Assembly (NCBI GenBank): GCA_934655875.1
Contig: CAKUHB010000004.1
Coordinates: 1 to 64,000, forward strand
DNA: 64,000 nucleotides
From: an uncultured Oscillospiraceae bacterium
GTDB lineage: Bacteria > Bacillota > Clostridia > Oscillospirales > Oscillospiraceae
Direction: 5' to 3'
In this document: one piece after another, positions 23,531 to 31,193 of the stretch
Layout of the letters: the number at the start of each line of letters is the position of its first letter
Position numbering within the stretch: the stretch's first letter is position 1
Translations under genes and position numbers: made by a program
Notes under the pieces: model-generated
Seen by the model: only the letters and a program-made list of their open reading frames with translations
The model's database searches: none
Told to the model about the DNA's origin: nothing

Positions 23531-24441
23531 TAGGTATGATCGACCTTCTCGACCGGCTCGGTCTTCGTCGCGCCGCAGACGGTGCAGGTGAAGGTCTTCA
23601 CGCCCTCCGCGATGCAGGTCGGGTCAAGCGTGACCTCGCCGTCATTCCACACGTGGGAGGTTTCATCGCAGGGCTTACGCTCGCCGCAGCGGGTGCACGT
23701 GTTGGTCTCGTCGTAGTCGTGGCCAAGCGGTGCAACGTCCGCGGTCGTCATCTCGCCGCAGCGCTTGCACGCGACGGTCATCGTGCCCTTTTCCACACAG
23801 GTCGGGGCTTTCGTGACGGTGCCTTCCGTTTCCCATTCATGGGTGCACAGCGACTTGAATGTCAGCTCCGTGTCTTCCTCGGAAAACAGGCTCGTATAAT
23901 AAGCGACGTCTTCCGGCTGGCAGTAGATTTCAAGACTGTTGCAGTCATTGAATATATAATATCCAACGGCATCGCATCTGCCGAGGAACGTCACGGATTC
24001 CAGGGTCACCTGGCCGTTAAACACCAGCGTGCCGATCGTCTCGACCGTCGCGGGGATCACGACCGAGGTCACGAGCATGCTTATCTCATCGTAATCAAAG
24101 GCATAGTCGCCGATCCCGGTGATCGTCTCGCCGTTGATCGTTTCCGGAATGACAACGTCGCCGCCATCGCCGTTATAGCTCGTGATCATGCCGTCCTCTA
24201 CGATAAAATCAGACAGCGCATACGTGGACACGCCAGCGGGTGCGGCGGGTTCTTCCGCCTGATTCTCTTCGATGGGTTCACCGGATCCCTCCGGCTCCCC
24301 TGTCTCTTCTGCGGCCGGAGCGGATACCTCCGCGCTCTGGCCATCCTCCGGATCCGCCGCGAACGCTGTGACGCTCAGACCGGCGAACATGGAGAGGATC
24401 ATGCTGCATACAAGCAGCAGACTCAATACTCGTTTTTTCAT
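23530..24441 (-). CDS. Secreted BspA-type leucine-rich repeat protein, 3' truncated
   Basis: 303 residues. A signal peptide (MKKRVLSLLLVCSMILSMFA followed by an AFAAD cleavage region) leads to a Glu/Pro/Ala-rich linker, then a BspA/LRR_5-type segment (IPETINGETITGIGDYAF, VVIPATVETIGTLVF, near 95-150). The C-terminal part has CxxC repeats (CKRCGEMTTADV, CTRCGE, CTVCGATKTEPV), each usually followed by further repeats. It stops at VDHT immediately at the IS remnant, in the middle of a repeat, so it is probably a truncated surface protein. A promoter candidate on the minus strand is TTGAAT, 16 bases, TAAAAT near 24535-24560. Confidence 0.85.
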   Translation of the reverse strand: MKKRVLSLLLVCSMILSMFAGLSVTAFAADPEDGQSAEVSAPAAEETGEPEGSGEPIEENQAEEPAAPAGVSTYALSDFIVEDGMITSYNGDGGDVVIPETINGETITGIGDYAFDYDEISMLVTSVVIPATVETIGTLVFNGQVTLESVTFLGRCDAVGYYIFNDCNSLEIYCQPEDVAYYTSLFSEEDTELTFKSLCTHEWETEGTVTKAPTCVEKGTMTVACKRCGEMTTADVAPLGHDYDETNTCTRCGERKPCDETSHVWNDGEVTLDPTCIAEGVKTFTCTVCGATKTEPVEKVDHT

Positions 24442-24723
24442 AGGCTCCTCCAGATTTTTTTCGTTTCTTCCTGCTGTGGTTTCGCGCCGCCGCGCGCGGT
24501 CTCAACTCCTTCTATTTCATGTTTCGTTGTATTTTACCAGATATAACGCGAAATTCAAAATCTGCATTTTTTATTATCGCAAAACCGTCCGACAATGCAG
24601 AACAGTTGTGCGCAGCTGCCGGAATTTCCGCACCATTTCGTCGATGGCGAACAGGTTTCGAATTTTCAGCGCTTTCCATAAAAACCGCCCGTGTTTTTTG
24701 TCAGGCGCCGCGGCGGCTTTGGC

Positions 24724-24752
24724 TTGTCAGGCCCGCAGCGGGCGTCTATACT
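24724..24752 (+). promoter_or_regulatory. Promoter of the xdhC-phosphoesterase pair
   Basis: TTGTCA at 24724-24729, 17 bases, TATACT at 24747-24752. The 24442-24787 gap otherwise holds only the divergent promoter of the surface protein; I see no gene in it. Confidence 0.8.
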
Positions 24753-24787
24753 GGATAGCAAATCAGGAAAATGGGAAAGGGATCCTC

Positions 24788-25597
24788 ATGGAAGATTTAC
24801 TGCTGAAGCAGCTGGAAGCCAGAAACCAGCGGCGGCCCTATGCCGTCGCGACCATTGTGGAAGCGACGGGCTCCACGCCGCGCACGGAGGGAAAGATGCT
24901 CGTCTATGCCGACGGCAGCAGCATCGGCACCATCGGCGGCGGCATTGCGGAGCTGCGGGCAAAAAAAGACGCTGTGGAAGCCATCCGCAGCGGAAAAAAT
25001 GCGCTGGTGCACTATGAGGTCGTGCCGCAGGGCGCACAGGCCGGAATGGTCTGCGGCGGTGCTTTGCAGGTTTTTCTCGAGGTCTGGCACGTGAAGCCGC
25101 TGCTCGTCGTCTGCGGCGGCGGCCACGTCGGCACATGCGTGCTGCGCACGGCAAAGCTCACAGGCTTTGAGCTGTGGCTGTTTGACGACCGTCCGGCGGA
25201 GACGATCGCCGAAGCGGTCGGGCTGGCCGACCGTTTCTTCCCGACGGAGCATGATTTTTACGAAGGTGTTTCGGCGCAGGAAATTCCGTCCGGCGCGTTC
25301 TTTGTGATCTGCGGGCACAGCCACGCGCAGGACGGCGAAGCGCTGCATGCCGCACTGGAAAAAGACGCGGCCTACGTCGGCATGTTGGGCAGCCGCCGGA
25401 AGATCGCAGCGATCTTTGAAAAGCTGCGCGAACTGGGCGTTTTGCAGTCGCGGCTGGACACGGTCTGCACGCCGATCGGCTTTGATCTCGGCGGCGAGAC
25501 GCCGGAGGAGCTGGCCATCGCCATTCTGGCACAGATCTTACTTGTCAAAAACCGCGGAATGACCGCACTGCGGACAGAAACGGAGGAGAAAGCATGA
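24788..25597 (+). CDS. XdhC/CoxI family protein
   Basis: 269 residues. The N-terminal XdhC/CoxI domain has VEATGSTPRTEGKMLVYADG and GTIGGGIAE; the C-terminal Rossmann-type domain has LLVVCGGGHVGTCV and MLGSRRKIAAIFEKL followed by GFDLGGETPEELAI. XdhC-type proteins help mature molybdenum hydroxylases by handling or sulfurating the molybdenum cofactor. No molybdenum hydroxylase gene lies nearby, so its client is elsewhere. GGGAAAGGG precedes the ATG. The stop overlaps the phosphoesterase start by 4 bases. Confidence 0.92.
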   Translation: MEDLLLKQLEARNQRRPYAVATIVEATGSTPRTEGKMLVYADGSSIGTIGGGIAELRAKKDAVEAIRSGKNALVHYEVVPQGAQAGMVCGGALQVFLEVWHVKPLLVVCGGGHVGTCVLRTAKLTGFELWLFDDRPAETIAEAVGLADRFFPTEHDFYEGVSAQEIPSGAFFVICGHSHAQDGEALHAALEKDAAYVGMLGSRRKIAAIFEKLRELGVLQSRLDTVCTPIGFDLGGETPEELAIAILAQILLVKNRGMTALRTETEEKA

Positions 25598-26289
25598 TCT
25601 GGCTGACGGGAGACACGCACGGACATTTTGACCGTGTCGAGCAGTTTTGCCGGGAACACCGCACCACGACTGACGATATTCTGATCATTCTGGGCGATTC
25701 CGGGTTCAATTTTGGCGGCGGCGAACGCGATCTGTTTCTGAAAACGCGTGCGTCGCACTTCCCTATCACGATCTTTTCCCTGCACGGCAACCGGGAAAAC
25801 CGACCGCAGAACATCCCAAGCTATGTGACGGGCAGCTTCCACGGCGGAACGGTCTATTATGAGCCGCAGTTCCCGAATCTCCTGTTCGCAGTGGACAGCG
25901 AGGTGTATTCGTTCGGCGGGAAAGACTGTCTGGTCGTCGGGGGCGCGTACTCTACCGGCAAAGAATACCGGCTGGCGAAGGGCCTTGGCTGGTGGCCCGA
26001 TGAGCAGCCGTCGGATGCGGTCAAGCAGCACGTCGAGGAGCTGCTTGCCGCGCGCAGCTGGCAAATGGAGATTATTCTGACGCACACGTGCCCGCTGCGC
26101 TATAAACCGCACGAAGCACTCAAGAGGGATCTCGACCAGTCCACCGTCGACAGCACGACGGAGCAGTGGATGGACAGCATCGAAGAACGGCTTTCCTATG
26201 CGCACTGGTACTGCGGCCATTTCCACACGGACAAGACCGTCGGCAAGTTACAGATCCTGTTTCAGACATTCGTCCCGTTCCCGGCGTGA
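25594..26289 (+). CDS. Metallophosphoesterase
   Basis: 231 residues of the calcineurin-like fold: GDTHGHFD at 6-13, LGDSGFN near 33-40, LHGNRENR near 64-71, LTHTCP and GHFHTD near the C-terminus, which together bind a dinuclear metal centre. It hydrolyses an unknown phosphoester. It is coupled to xdhC by an ATGA overlap and followed by a strong terminator. Confidence 0.92.
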   Translation: MIWLTGDTHGHFDRVEQFCREHRTTTDDILIILGDSGFNFGGGERDLFLKTRASHFPITIFSLHGNRENRPQNIPSYVTGSFHGGTVYYEPQFPNLLFAVDSEVYSFGGKDCLVVGGAYSTGKEYRLAKGLGWWPDEQPSDAVKQHVEELLAARSWQMEIILTHTCPLRYKPHEALKRDLDQSTVDSTTEQWMDSIEERLSYAHWYCGHFHTDKTVGKLQILFQTFVPFPA

Positions 26290-26301
26290 ATCGCGATATA
26301 A

Positions 26302-26340
26302 ACCCGCAGGCCCTGCCGTGGCAGGGCCTGCGGGTATTTT
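26302..26340 (+). terminator. Intrinsic terminator
   Basis: ACCCGCAGGCCCTGCC at 26302-26317 pairs perfectly with GGCAGGGCCTGCGGGT at 26320-26335, followed by ATTTTATTT. Confidence 0.93.
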
Positions 26341-26418
26341 ATTTCGGCTGTGCGGGATTGGAACCCGGAAATCCGGAAAGAATAGGGGGTGATTCAGGAT
26401 TTCCGGAGGTTACAAAGC

Positions 26419-27405
26419 ATGAAGCTTGCATTTTTTGACGTGAAGCCGTATGACAGGCCGGGGTTTGAACGGTATGCGGACGGGACAGGGCTGGAGATCA
26501 AGTATTTTGAGACGAAGCTCAACGCGGATACGGTCTCGCTGGCGCGGGGCTTTGATGGGGTGTGCGTGTTTGTCAATGACACCGTGGACGCCGCAGTTGC
26601 GGACGCGCTGTACGCGATGGGCGTCCGGGTCATTGCGCTGCGGTGCGCGGGGTTCAATCAGGTCGATCTGCGCGCCTGCCAGGGAAAGCTCCGCGTGTTC
26701 CGCGTGCCAGCCTACTCCCCTTACGCCGTGGCCGAGCACGCGATGGCGCTGCTGCTGACGAGCAACCGGCACACAAACCGCGCGTATATCCGCACGCGGG
26801 ATTTCAATTTCAGCCTTGCAGGTCTCACGGGCTTTGATCTGCACGGGAAGACCGCAGGGATCATCGGCACGGGCAAGATCGGCCGCGTGTTCGCGGAGAT
26901 CTGCCGCGGCTTCGGGATGCAGGTGCTGGCCTATGATAAGTTCCCCGCCGCAGACAGCGGCCTGCGCTACGCAGAACTGCCGGAGCTGTTTGCAGAAGCG
27001 GACGTGATCTCGCTGCACTGCCCGCTCACGGACGAGACGCGGCACATGATCAGCGCGGAAGCCATCCGCCAGATGAAGCCGGGCGTCACCATCGTCAACA
27101 CCTCCCGCGGCGCGCTGGTGGACACCGGGGCGCTCATCGAAGGGCTGCGGAGCCGGAAGATCGGCGCGGCATGTCTGGACGTGTATGAGGAGGAAGGCGA
27201 TCTTTTTTATGAGGACCGCTCCGAAGCGATCATCGAGGACGATACGCTGGTGCGGCTGATCGCCATGCCGAACGTGATCGTCACGTCGCATCAGGCGTTT
27301 CTGACGAAGGAAGCGCTCGATAATATCGCGGCGACGACCGTGGAGAATCTTCTGAAATTCGAACGCGGCGAGCCGTCGCCGGAGACGGAGGTCTGCTGGC
27401 GCTGA
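26419..27405 (+). CDS. D-lactate dehydrogenase
   Basis: 328 residues, a D-2-hydroxyacid dehydrogenase. The NAD-binding loop GIIGTGKIGR is at 148-156, and the catalytic residues appear as Arg230 (NTSRGALVDT), Glu259 (DVYEEEGDLF) and His291 (TSHQAFLT). The segment EEEGDLFYEDRS is typical of fermentative D-LDH rather than phosphoglycerate dehydrogenase. It converts pyruvate to D-lactate with NADH. CGGAGG precedes the ATG at 26419. It stands alone between a terminator and a convergent gene. Confidence 0.93.
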   Translation: MKLAFFDVKPYDRPGFERYADGTGLEIKYFETKLNADTVSLARGFDGVCVFVNDTVDAAVADALYAMGVRVIALRCAGFNQVDLRACQGKLRVFRVPAYSPYAVAEHAMALLLTSNRHTNRAYIRTRDFNFSLAGLTGFDLHGKTAGIIGTGKIGRVFAEICRGFGMQVLAYDKFPAADSGLRYAELPELFAEADVISLHCPLTDETRHMISAEAIRQMKPGVTIVNTSRGALVDTGALIEGLRSRKIGAACLDVYEEEGDLFYEDRSEAIIEDDTLVRLIAMPNVIVTSHQAFLTKEALDNIAATTVENLLKFERGEPSPETEVCWR

Positions 27406-27412
27406 GGCACAG

Positions 27413-28081
27413 CTATTTCAGGAGCCGGATGCTGCCGCGGCGGAGCTCCAGACGGCCTTCGCGCTGCATCGTGCCGAGCAGGCGCGACAGGGCGCTGCGG
27501 TTCATGCCGAGATACTGCGCCATCTGCTCGCGCGTGACGCCGGTGCAGATGGTCTGCCCCGTTCTGGCCATTTCGCGTGCGAGATACGCTTCCAGACGGC
27601 TCCTTCCATCCGGGATGGACAGAAGCTGCACGTGTGCCTGCGCAGACCAGTATTTTTCCGAGATCTCCTCCAGAAGATTCGAGAGCAGGCGCGTGCAGTC
27701 GTCTCCGCCGCCTGCTGCGCAGCAGCGGAGTAGGGCGTCCAGAGAAAGAAATAAAATCTTTGACGGCTGCGCCGTGCGCAGCTCCACCGGGCTGCCGACG
27801 GTGCGCGCCGACATCAGCACATCGCCGAACAGGCCGCCTGCTTCATGCACAGCGGAAAGGCCCGCGTGTCCGTCCGCCGTATACCGCCACGCTTCCACAC
27901 GGCCGGAGAGCACAAGACCGGCGGACGTGACCCGCTCGCCCATGCCCCAGAGAACGCTGTTTTTGGGCAGCGAGACGGTACGCGCCGACAGCTTTTCCAG
28001 AAGCATGTCCAGCTCCTCGCCGGAAAATCCCTGAAACAGGCGGTTTTTCAGAAGGCAGGCGCGTTCGGCAGGCAATCGCAT
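27413..28081 (-). CDS. Crp/Fnr family transcriptional regulator
   Basis: 222 residues. A cyclic-nucleotide-binding-like beta barrel (about 10-130, LPKNSVLWGMGERVTSAGLV, AGGLFGDVLM) is followed by a winged helix with GVTREQMAQYLGMNRSALSR as recognition region. Fnr-type N-terminal cysteines are not evident. ATG 28081 follows GGAGGGATGCAC. It is divergent from the ECF-type membrane protein; its own promoter overlaps an 18-bp palindrome, indicating autoregulation. Confidence 0.9.
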   Translation of the reverse strand: MRLPAERACLLKNRLFQGFSGEELDMLLEKLSARTVSLPKNSVLWGMGERVTSAGLVLSGRVEAWRYTADGHAGLSAVHEAGGLFGDVLMSARTVGSPVELRTAQPSKILFLSLDALLRCCAAGGGDDCTRLLSNLLEEISEKYWSAQAHVQLLSIPDGRSRLEAYLAREMARTGQTICTGVTREQMAQYLGMNRSALSRLLGTMQREGRLELRRGSIRLLK

Positions 28082-28097
28082 GTGCATCCCTCCATTT

Positions 28098-28154
28098 CGT
28101 TGCATCTGCAACGGATTTTTTCTCCAGTATAGCTATACTGGAATCAGAAATCAA
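28098..28154. promoter_or_regulatory. Divergent promoter region with two Crp/Fnr-type palindromes
   Basis: CGTTGCA-TC-TGCAACG at 28098-28113 and CCAGTATAGCTATACTGG (perfect, 18 bp) at 28124-28141 lie between the Crp/Fnr gene and the membrane protein. On the minus strand TTGATT (28149-28154), 17 bases, TATACT (28126-28131) forms a promoter whose -10 lies inside the 18-bp palindrome. Confidence 0.8.
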
Positions 28155-28171
28155 GTATGGAGGAGATTCGG

Positions 28172-28708
28172 ATGAAAAAAACAACATGGATCGCACAGAC
28201 CGCCGTCTGTCTGGCGCTTCTGATCGCGCTGCAATTCTTCACCAGAAGTCTGGGACAGTTTGTGACCGGCTCCTGCGTCAATCTGGTGCTGGCTGTCGCC
28301 TCGCTGATCGGCGGCGTCTGGTCTGGCGTCGTCGTGGCCATCATCTCGCCGTTCTGCGCATACCTGCTTGGGATCGGCCCGGCCTTTTTCCCGATGGTGC
28401 CGTGCGTATCGCTGGGCAACGCGGTCTACGCGGTGCTCTTCGGTCTGCTCGTCGGCAAATTCCTGCTGAAAAAGCAGACAGCCGCTGCATACGGCAGCAT
28501 GGTGCTGGCCGCGCTGGCCAAGTTTGCCGCTCTGTACCTTGTGCTTGTTCGGCTGGTCGCGCCTGCCGTTGTCCCGGCGGCAAAGCTCAGCACGGTCACG
28601 GCTGCGTTTACATGGCCGCAGCTCATCACCGCAGCGATCGGCGGCGTGCTGGCCTGCCTGATCGCACCGGTCATCCGCCGGGCGCTGGGAAAAGGGTCTG
28701 CATCCTGA
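28172..28708 (+). CDS. ECF transporter S component-like membrane protein
   Basis: 178 residues, about five to six hydrophobic segments: ALLIALQFFTRSLGQFVTGS, then VLAVASLIGGVWSGVVVAII, CAYLLGIGPAFFPMV, SLGNAVYAVLFGLLVG and a C-terminal LITAAIGGVLACLIAPVI. This resembles substrate-binding (S) subunits of energy-coupling-factor vitamin transporters, which share an ATPase module encoded elsewhere. GGAGGAG precedes the ATG at 28172 (a start at 28157 is less likely). It is divergent from, and probably controlled by, the Crp/Fnr protein. The vitamin or other substrate is not identifiable. Confidence 0.75.
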   Translation: MKKTTWIAQTAVCLALLIALQFFTRSLGQFVTGSCVNLVLAVASLIGGVWSGVVVAIISPFCAYLLGIGPAFFPMVPCVSLGNAVYAVLFGLLVGKFLLKKQTAAAYGSMVLAALAKFAALYLVLVRLVAPAVVPAAKLSTVTAAFTWPQLITAAIGGVLACLIAPVIRRALGKGSAS

Positions 28709-28730
28709 TATGTCTTTTCTCTAAACTTGT

Positions 28731-28760
28731 AAGCCGCCGGCTTCTGCCGGCGGCTTTTAC
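28731..28760. terminator. Bidirectional terminator
   Basis: AAGCCGCCGGC at 28731-28741 pairs perfectly with GCCGGCGGCTT at 28746-28756, with T- and A-rich flanks, between the convergent S-component and GNAT genes. Confidence 0.88.
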
Positions 28761-28774
28761 TCCCTTCCCAGAGG

Positions 28775-29380
28775 TCAGTCTTTTTGCCGGGGGTAGCGGA
28801 TCAGGCCGTACAGCATGCCGCCGTCGCCAAGGCTGCGGGTGCCGGCAAGCTCCATGCCGAGGTGCAGGTATTTGTCGCATTTGGACTGCGCGTCCGTATC
28901 GAGGATGACCGGCACGCCGAGACGGTCGCCCTCAGCAAAGGCCAGCTCCATGACGCTGCGCATATAGCCCTTCCCCTGATAGGCTTCGCGCACGCAGACC
29001 ATGCCGACGTACACATAGGGCTTCTTCTGCTTGTCCATCCGCTCCCTGAGTCCCGGCCCGCCGCGCCTGATCCATTTGACAAGCCCGATGAGCTCCTTCA
29101 GATTCATGGAGCCGAGCACGTCGTGCAGCAGCGGCCGCACGGCTTTCAGCCCCAGCTTGTCGCCGGGCCGCTTGTAGGCGATATAGCCCTCTCCCCGCTC
29201 GCTCGTCGTATAAAGAAAGCCGCACTTCCAGACGCCGCGGACATAACCGCGGATATAGGCGGCTGCCGCGTCCCGGCTGGAAAAGGCGGAGACCAGACCG
29301 TTCTCCTGGCCGTAGTCATAATAGCCAAAGGCATGGCCGATATCGGAAATGACGGATTCATCCAGCGTCGTGACTTTCAT
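28775..29380 (-). CDS. GNAT family N-acetyltransferase
   Basis: 201 residues. The acetyl-CoA-binding region is VCVREAYQGKGYMRSVMELA near 130-149; the C-terminal LDTDAQSKCDKYLHLGMELA completes the fold. GAAAGGAATC precedes the ATG at 29380. Its leader carries a promoter (29464-29492), a hairpin and the 18-bp GTTAR-N6-YTAAY element at 29408-29425, shared with four other units of the window. Confidence 0.88.
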   Translation of the reverse strand: MKVTTLDESVISDIGHAFGYYDYGQENGLVSAFSSRDAAAAYIRGYVRGVWKCGFLYTTSERGEGYIAYKRPGDKLGLKAVRPLLHDVLGSMNLKELIGLVKWIRRGGPGLRERMDKQKKPYVYVGMVCVREAYQGKGYMRSVMELAFAEGDRLGVPVILDTDAQSKCDKYLHLGMELAGTRSLGDGGMLYGLIRYPRQKD

Positions 29381-29407
29381 GTGGGCGATTCCTTTCTCTC
29401 TTCTCTC

Positions 29408-29425
29408 AATTAGATGCATTTAACT
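29408..29425 (-). promoter_or_regulatory. 18-bp GTTAR-N6-YTAAY operator, copy 1
   Basis: AGTTAAATGCATCTAATT on the minus strand, between the promoter and start of the GNAT gene. It shares the symmetrical TTAR-N6-YTAA core, in register, with the copies at 29586, 51178, 53134 and 59483. Confidence 0.68.
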
Positions 29426-29463
29426 CATATGCTTTGGAAACGCCGCGCTGCGGCGGCTTTTTC

Positions 29464-29492
29464 AGTTTAGCATATGCACGCGTTACTTGCAA
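29464..29492 (-). promoter_or_regulatory. Promoter of the GNAT gene
   Basis: TTGCAA (29487-29492), 17 bases, TAAACT (29464-29469) on the minus strand. Its -35 lies in one arm of a 13-bp inverted repeat whose other arm covers the -35 of the divergent gene. Confidence 0.8.
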
Positions 29493-29540
29493 GCCGGAGG
29501 GCGCTTTTTGGGCAAAAATGGGTGGATTCCGGCTTGCAAG
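29486..29540. repeat. 13-bp inverted repeat covering both divergent -35 boxes
   Basis: CTTGCAAGCCGGA at 29486-29498 and TCCGGCTTGCAAG at 29528-29540 are perfect inverted copies. Each contains the TTGCAA -35 box of one of the two divergent promoters, so the repeat may simply mirror duplicated promoters or bind an activator. Confidence 0.8.
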
Positions 29541-29562
29541 CCGTGCTGTGGTGTGCTACACT
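29534..29562 (+). promoter_or_regulatory. Promoter of the 29633 membrane protein
   Basis: TTGCAA at 29534-29539, 17 bases, TACACT at 29557-29562. Confidence 0.8.
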
Positions 29563-29585
29563 GGGTTTGGTTGTTTATGGGCATT

Positions 29586-29603
29586 GGTTAGACGTGTCTA
29601 ACC
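29586..29603 (+). promoter_or_regulatory. 18-bp GTTAR-N6-YTAAY operator, copy 2
   Basis: GGTTAGACGTGTCTAACC, arms of 8 bases around a 2-base centre, 23 bases downstream of the -10 box. This is the most symmetrical copy of the five. Confidence 0.75.
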
Positions 29604-29632
29604 TCAATATTCACACCTTGGGAGGGGTATGG

Positions 29633-30355
29633 ATGTACACACTTCCGAACACCTACCGGCGCGACTGCTGGCTGGGCGCGCTGGGGGCAGCACTAATGCT
29701 GGTGGGCGATCTGTGTCTGAGCGTGATCCCGGCAGCGCAGGGCGATCAGGGACTTTTCCTGCGGGAGACCTATCTGCGCGGCGCGTGGGAAACATGGCGG
29801 CTGCCGCTGCTGGCGGCAACAGGACTTCTCGGCATGGCGCTGGGCTTCTTTACGGTGCGGGCGTCCTATTTCCAGATCAAACCGGCGTACCGCAAGACGC
29901 GGCTGGCTGTTCTGATTGGCGGCGTGATCTATCTGACGTCCGCGGGCGTGCTGCATTTCATGATCGGAAGTCTCGCCGACTGGACGAGCACGCTTTCGCC
30001 GCTTCTCGGGCGCGAACAGACGGCGGCGCTCATTGCTGCGCAGTATGCGCGGCTCTCCCCGCCCATGCTGATTGCGTATGCGGGGATGCTCCTGCTGATT
30101 CTTGCGAGCACATGGGCCGTTTTTACAGGGAAAACGTTCTTGCCGCGGAAGCTGCTGCTGTTTGGCATGCTGCTCTGGCAGATCGTGTTCGTGGGGATCC
30201 CGGATGTGCGGCAGGCGCTGGGGGCAAAGATCTCCACGTGGGACTTTGTGCTGAGTCAGGGCTCCGGCAACGCGGCGCTGCTCATCTGGATGATCGCGAA
30301 CGCAGTCTGGGCCGGGCGGCAAAAAGCGCCAGCCGGTGCGGCGCACGCCGCTTGA
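29633..30355 (+). CDS. Polytopic membrane protein of unknown function
   Basis: 240 residues from ATG 29633, which follows a GGGAGGGG site. The frame is open further upstream but that part overlaps the promoter and operator, so it is not coding. Hydrophobic segments include GALGAALMLVGDLCLSVI, LLAATGLLGMALGFF, LAVLIGGVIYLTSAGVL, MLIAYAGMLLLILAST and LLLFGMLLWQIVFVGI, about six in total. I do not recognise the family. It shares the 18-bp operator with the divergent acetyltransferase gene. Confidence 0.78.
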   Translation: MYTLPNTYRRDCWLGALGAALMLVGDLCLSVIPAAQGDQGLFLRETYLRGAWETWRLPLLAATGLLGMALGFFTVRASYFQIKPAYRKTRLAVLIGGVIYLTSAGVLHFMIGSLADWTSTLSPLLGREQTAALIAAQYARLSPPMLIAYAGMLLLILASTWAVFTGKTFLPRKLLLFGMLLWQIVFVGIPDVRQALGAKISTWDFVLSQGSGNAALLIWMIANAVWAGRQKAPAGAAHAA

Positions 30356-30381
30356 TTTGGGGCTGCGCGGGATGCTATACT
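30352..30381 (+). promoter_or_regulatory. Possible promoter of the 30413 hydrolase
   Basis: TTGATT at 30352-30357, 18 bases, TATACT at 30376-30381, 32 bases upstream of the ATG. Confidence 0.6.
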
Positions 30382-30412
30382 ATGATCAAACTGCAAAAAT
30401 GGAGAGAATGCT

Positions 30413-31189
30413 ATGACTGTCCATGAATTTGGAGATCCGAAAAAGCCTGTACTTCTGCTCTTTCCGGGGACGATGTGCTACTGGAAGAGCAATTTCGGCG
30501 CGGTGATCGACCGGCTGACGGAAAAATTCTTCGTTGCGGCGGTCGCGTATACCGGGTTTGATGAGAGTGACCGGGAGGACTATCAGAGCGTGGAGGATGA
30601 GCTGGGCCGGATCGAAGCCTATGTGCAGGAGCACTATAACGGCAGCGTTCGCGCAGCCTATGGCTGCTCGCTGGGCGGGACGTTCGTGGCGCAGCTGGCC
30701 GCGCGGCACCGCATCCACATGCGGTACGGCATCCTCGGCAGCTCCGACCTCGATCAGGCAGGGCCTGTCAAGGCGGCGATCCTGACGCAGATGATGGTCG
30801 GCCTGACCTATCATTTTGTCCACACCGGCAGCTACCGCACGAAGCTCATGCAGAAGCGCTTCCGACAGAAGATGCAGGAGCCGGATCCGTATAACCGCGT
30901 GTTCGTGGCGCTGCTTGGCCGCGACCGGTACGACATGAGCTTCATCACGAAGCAAAGCATAAAGAATCAGTTCCGGTCGGATCTGACCACGCCGCTGCCG
31001 GTCGGGATCGACAACGGGGAGACGGAGATCCACGTGTTTTACGCGAAGAAAATGGGCGAAAAGTATCTGGCGCGGTATCGCAAGCACTTCAAATCGCCTG
31101 TGATCCACGAGCAGGAGCTGCGGCACGAGGAGCTTCTGGGCCTTTATCCGGCGGACTGGTGCGCACTGGTGGAGAAGATCTGCCTGTGA
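30413..31189 (+). CDS. Alpha/beta hydrolase
   Basis: 258 residues. The fold start LLLFPGTMCYWKSNF provides the oxyanion region, and GCSLGGTFVAQLA near 84-96 is the nucleophile elbow (Ser86). The lid and C-terminal parts are divergent. ATGGAGAGAATGCT precedes the ATG. Substrate unknown; it lies 4 bases before the U32-like gene and is probably co-transcribed with it. Confidence 0.85.
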   Translation: MTVHEFGDPKKPVLLLFPGTMCYWKSNFGAVIDRLTEKFFVAAVAYTGFDESDREDYQSVEDELGRIEAYVQEHYNGSVRAAYGCSLGGTFVAQLAARHRIHMRYGILGSSDLDQAGPVKAAILTQMMVGLTYHFVHTGSYRTKLMQKRFRQKMQEPDPYNRVFVALLGRDRYDMSFITKQSIKNQFRSDLTTPLPVGIDNGETEIHVFYAKKMGEKYLARYRKHFKSPVIHEQELRHEELLGLYPADWCALVEKICL

Positions 31190-31193
31190 CCGT

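Noticed and set aside
29474..29632. N-terminal extension of the 240-residue membrane protein
   Set aside because: It covers the promoter (29534-29562) and the 18-bp operator; the ATG at 29633 has a strong ribosome binding site.
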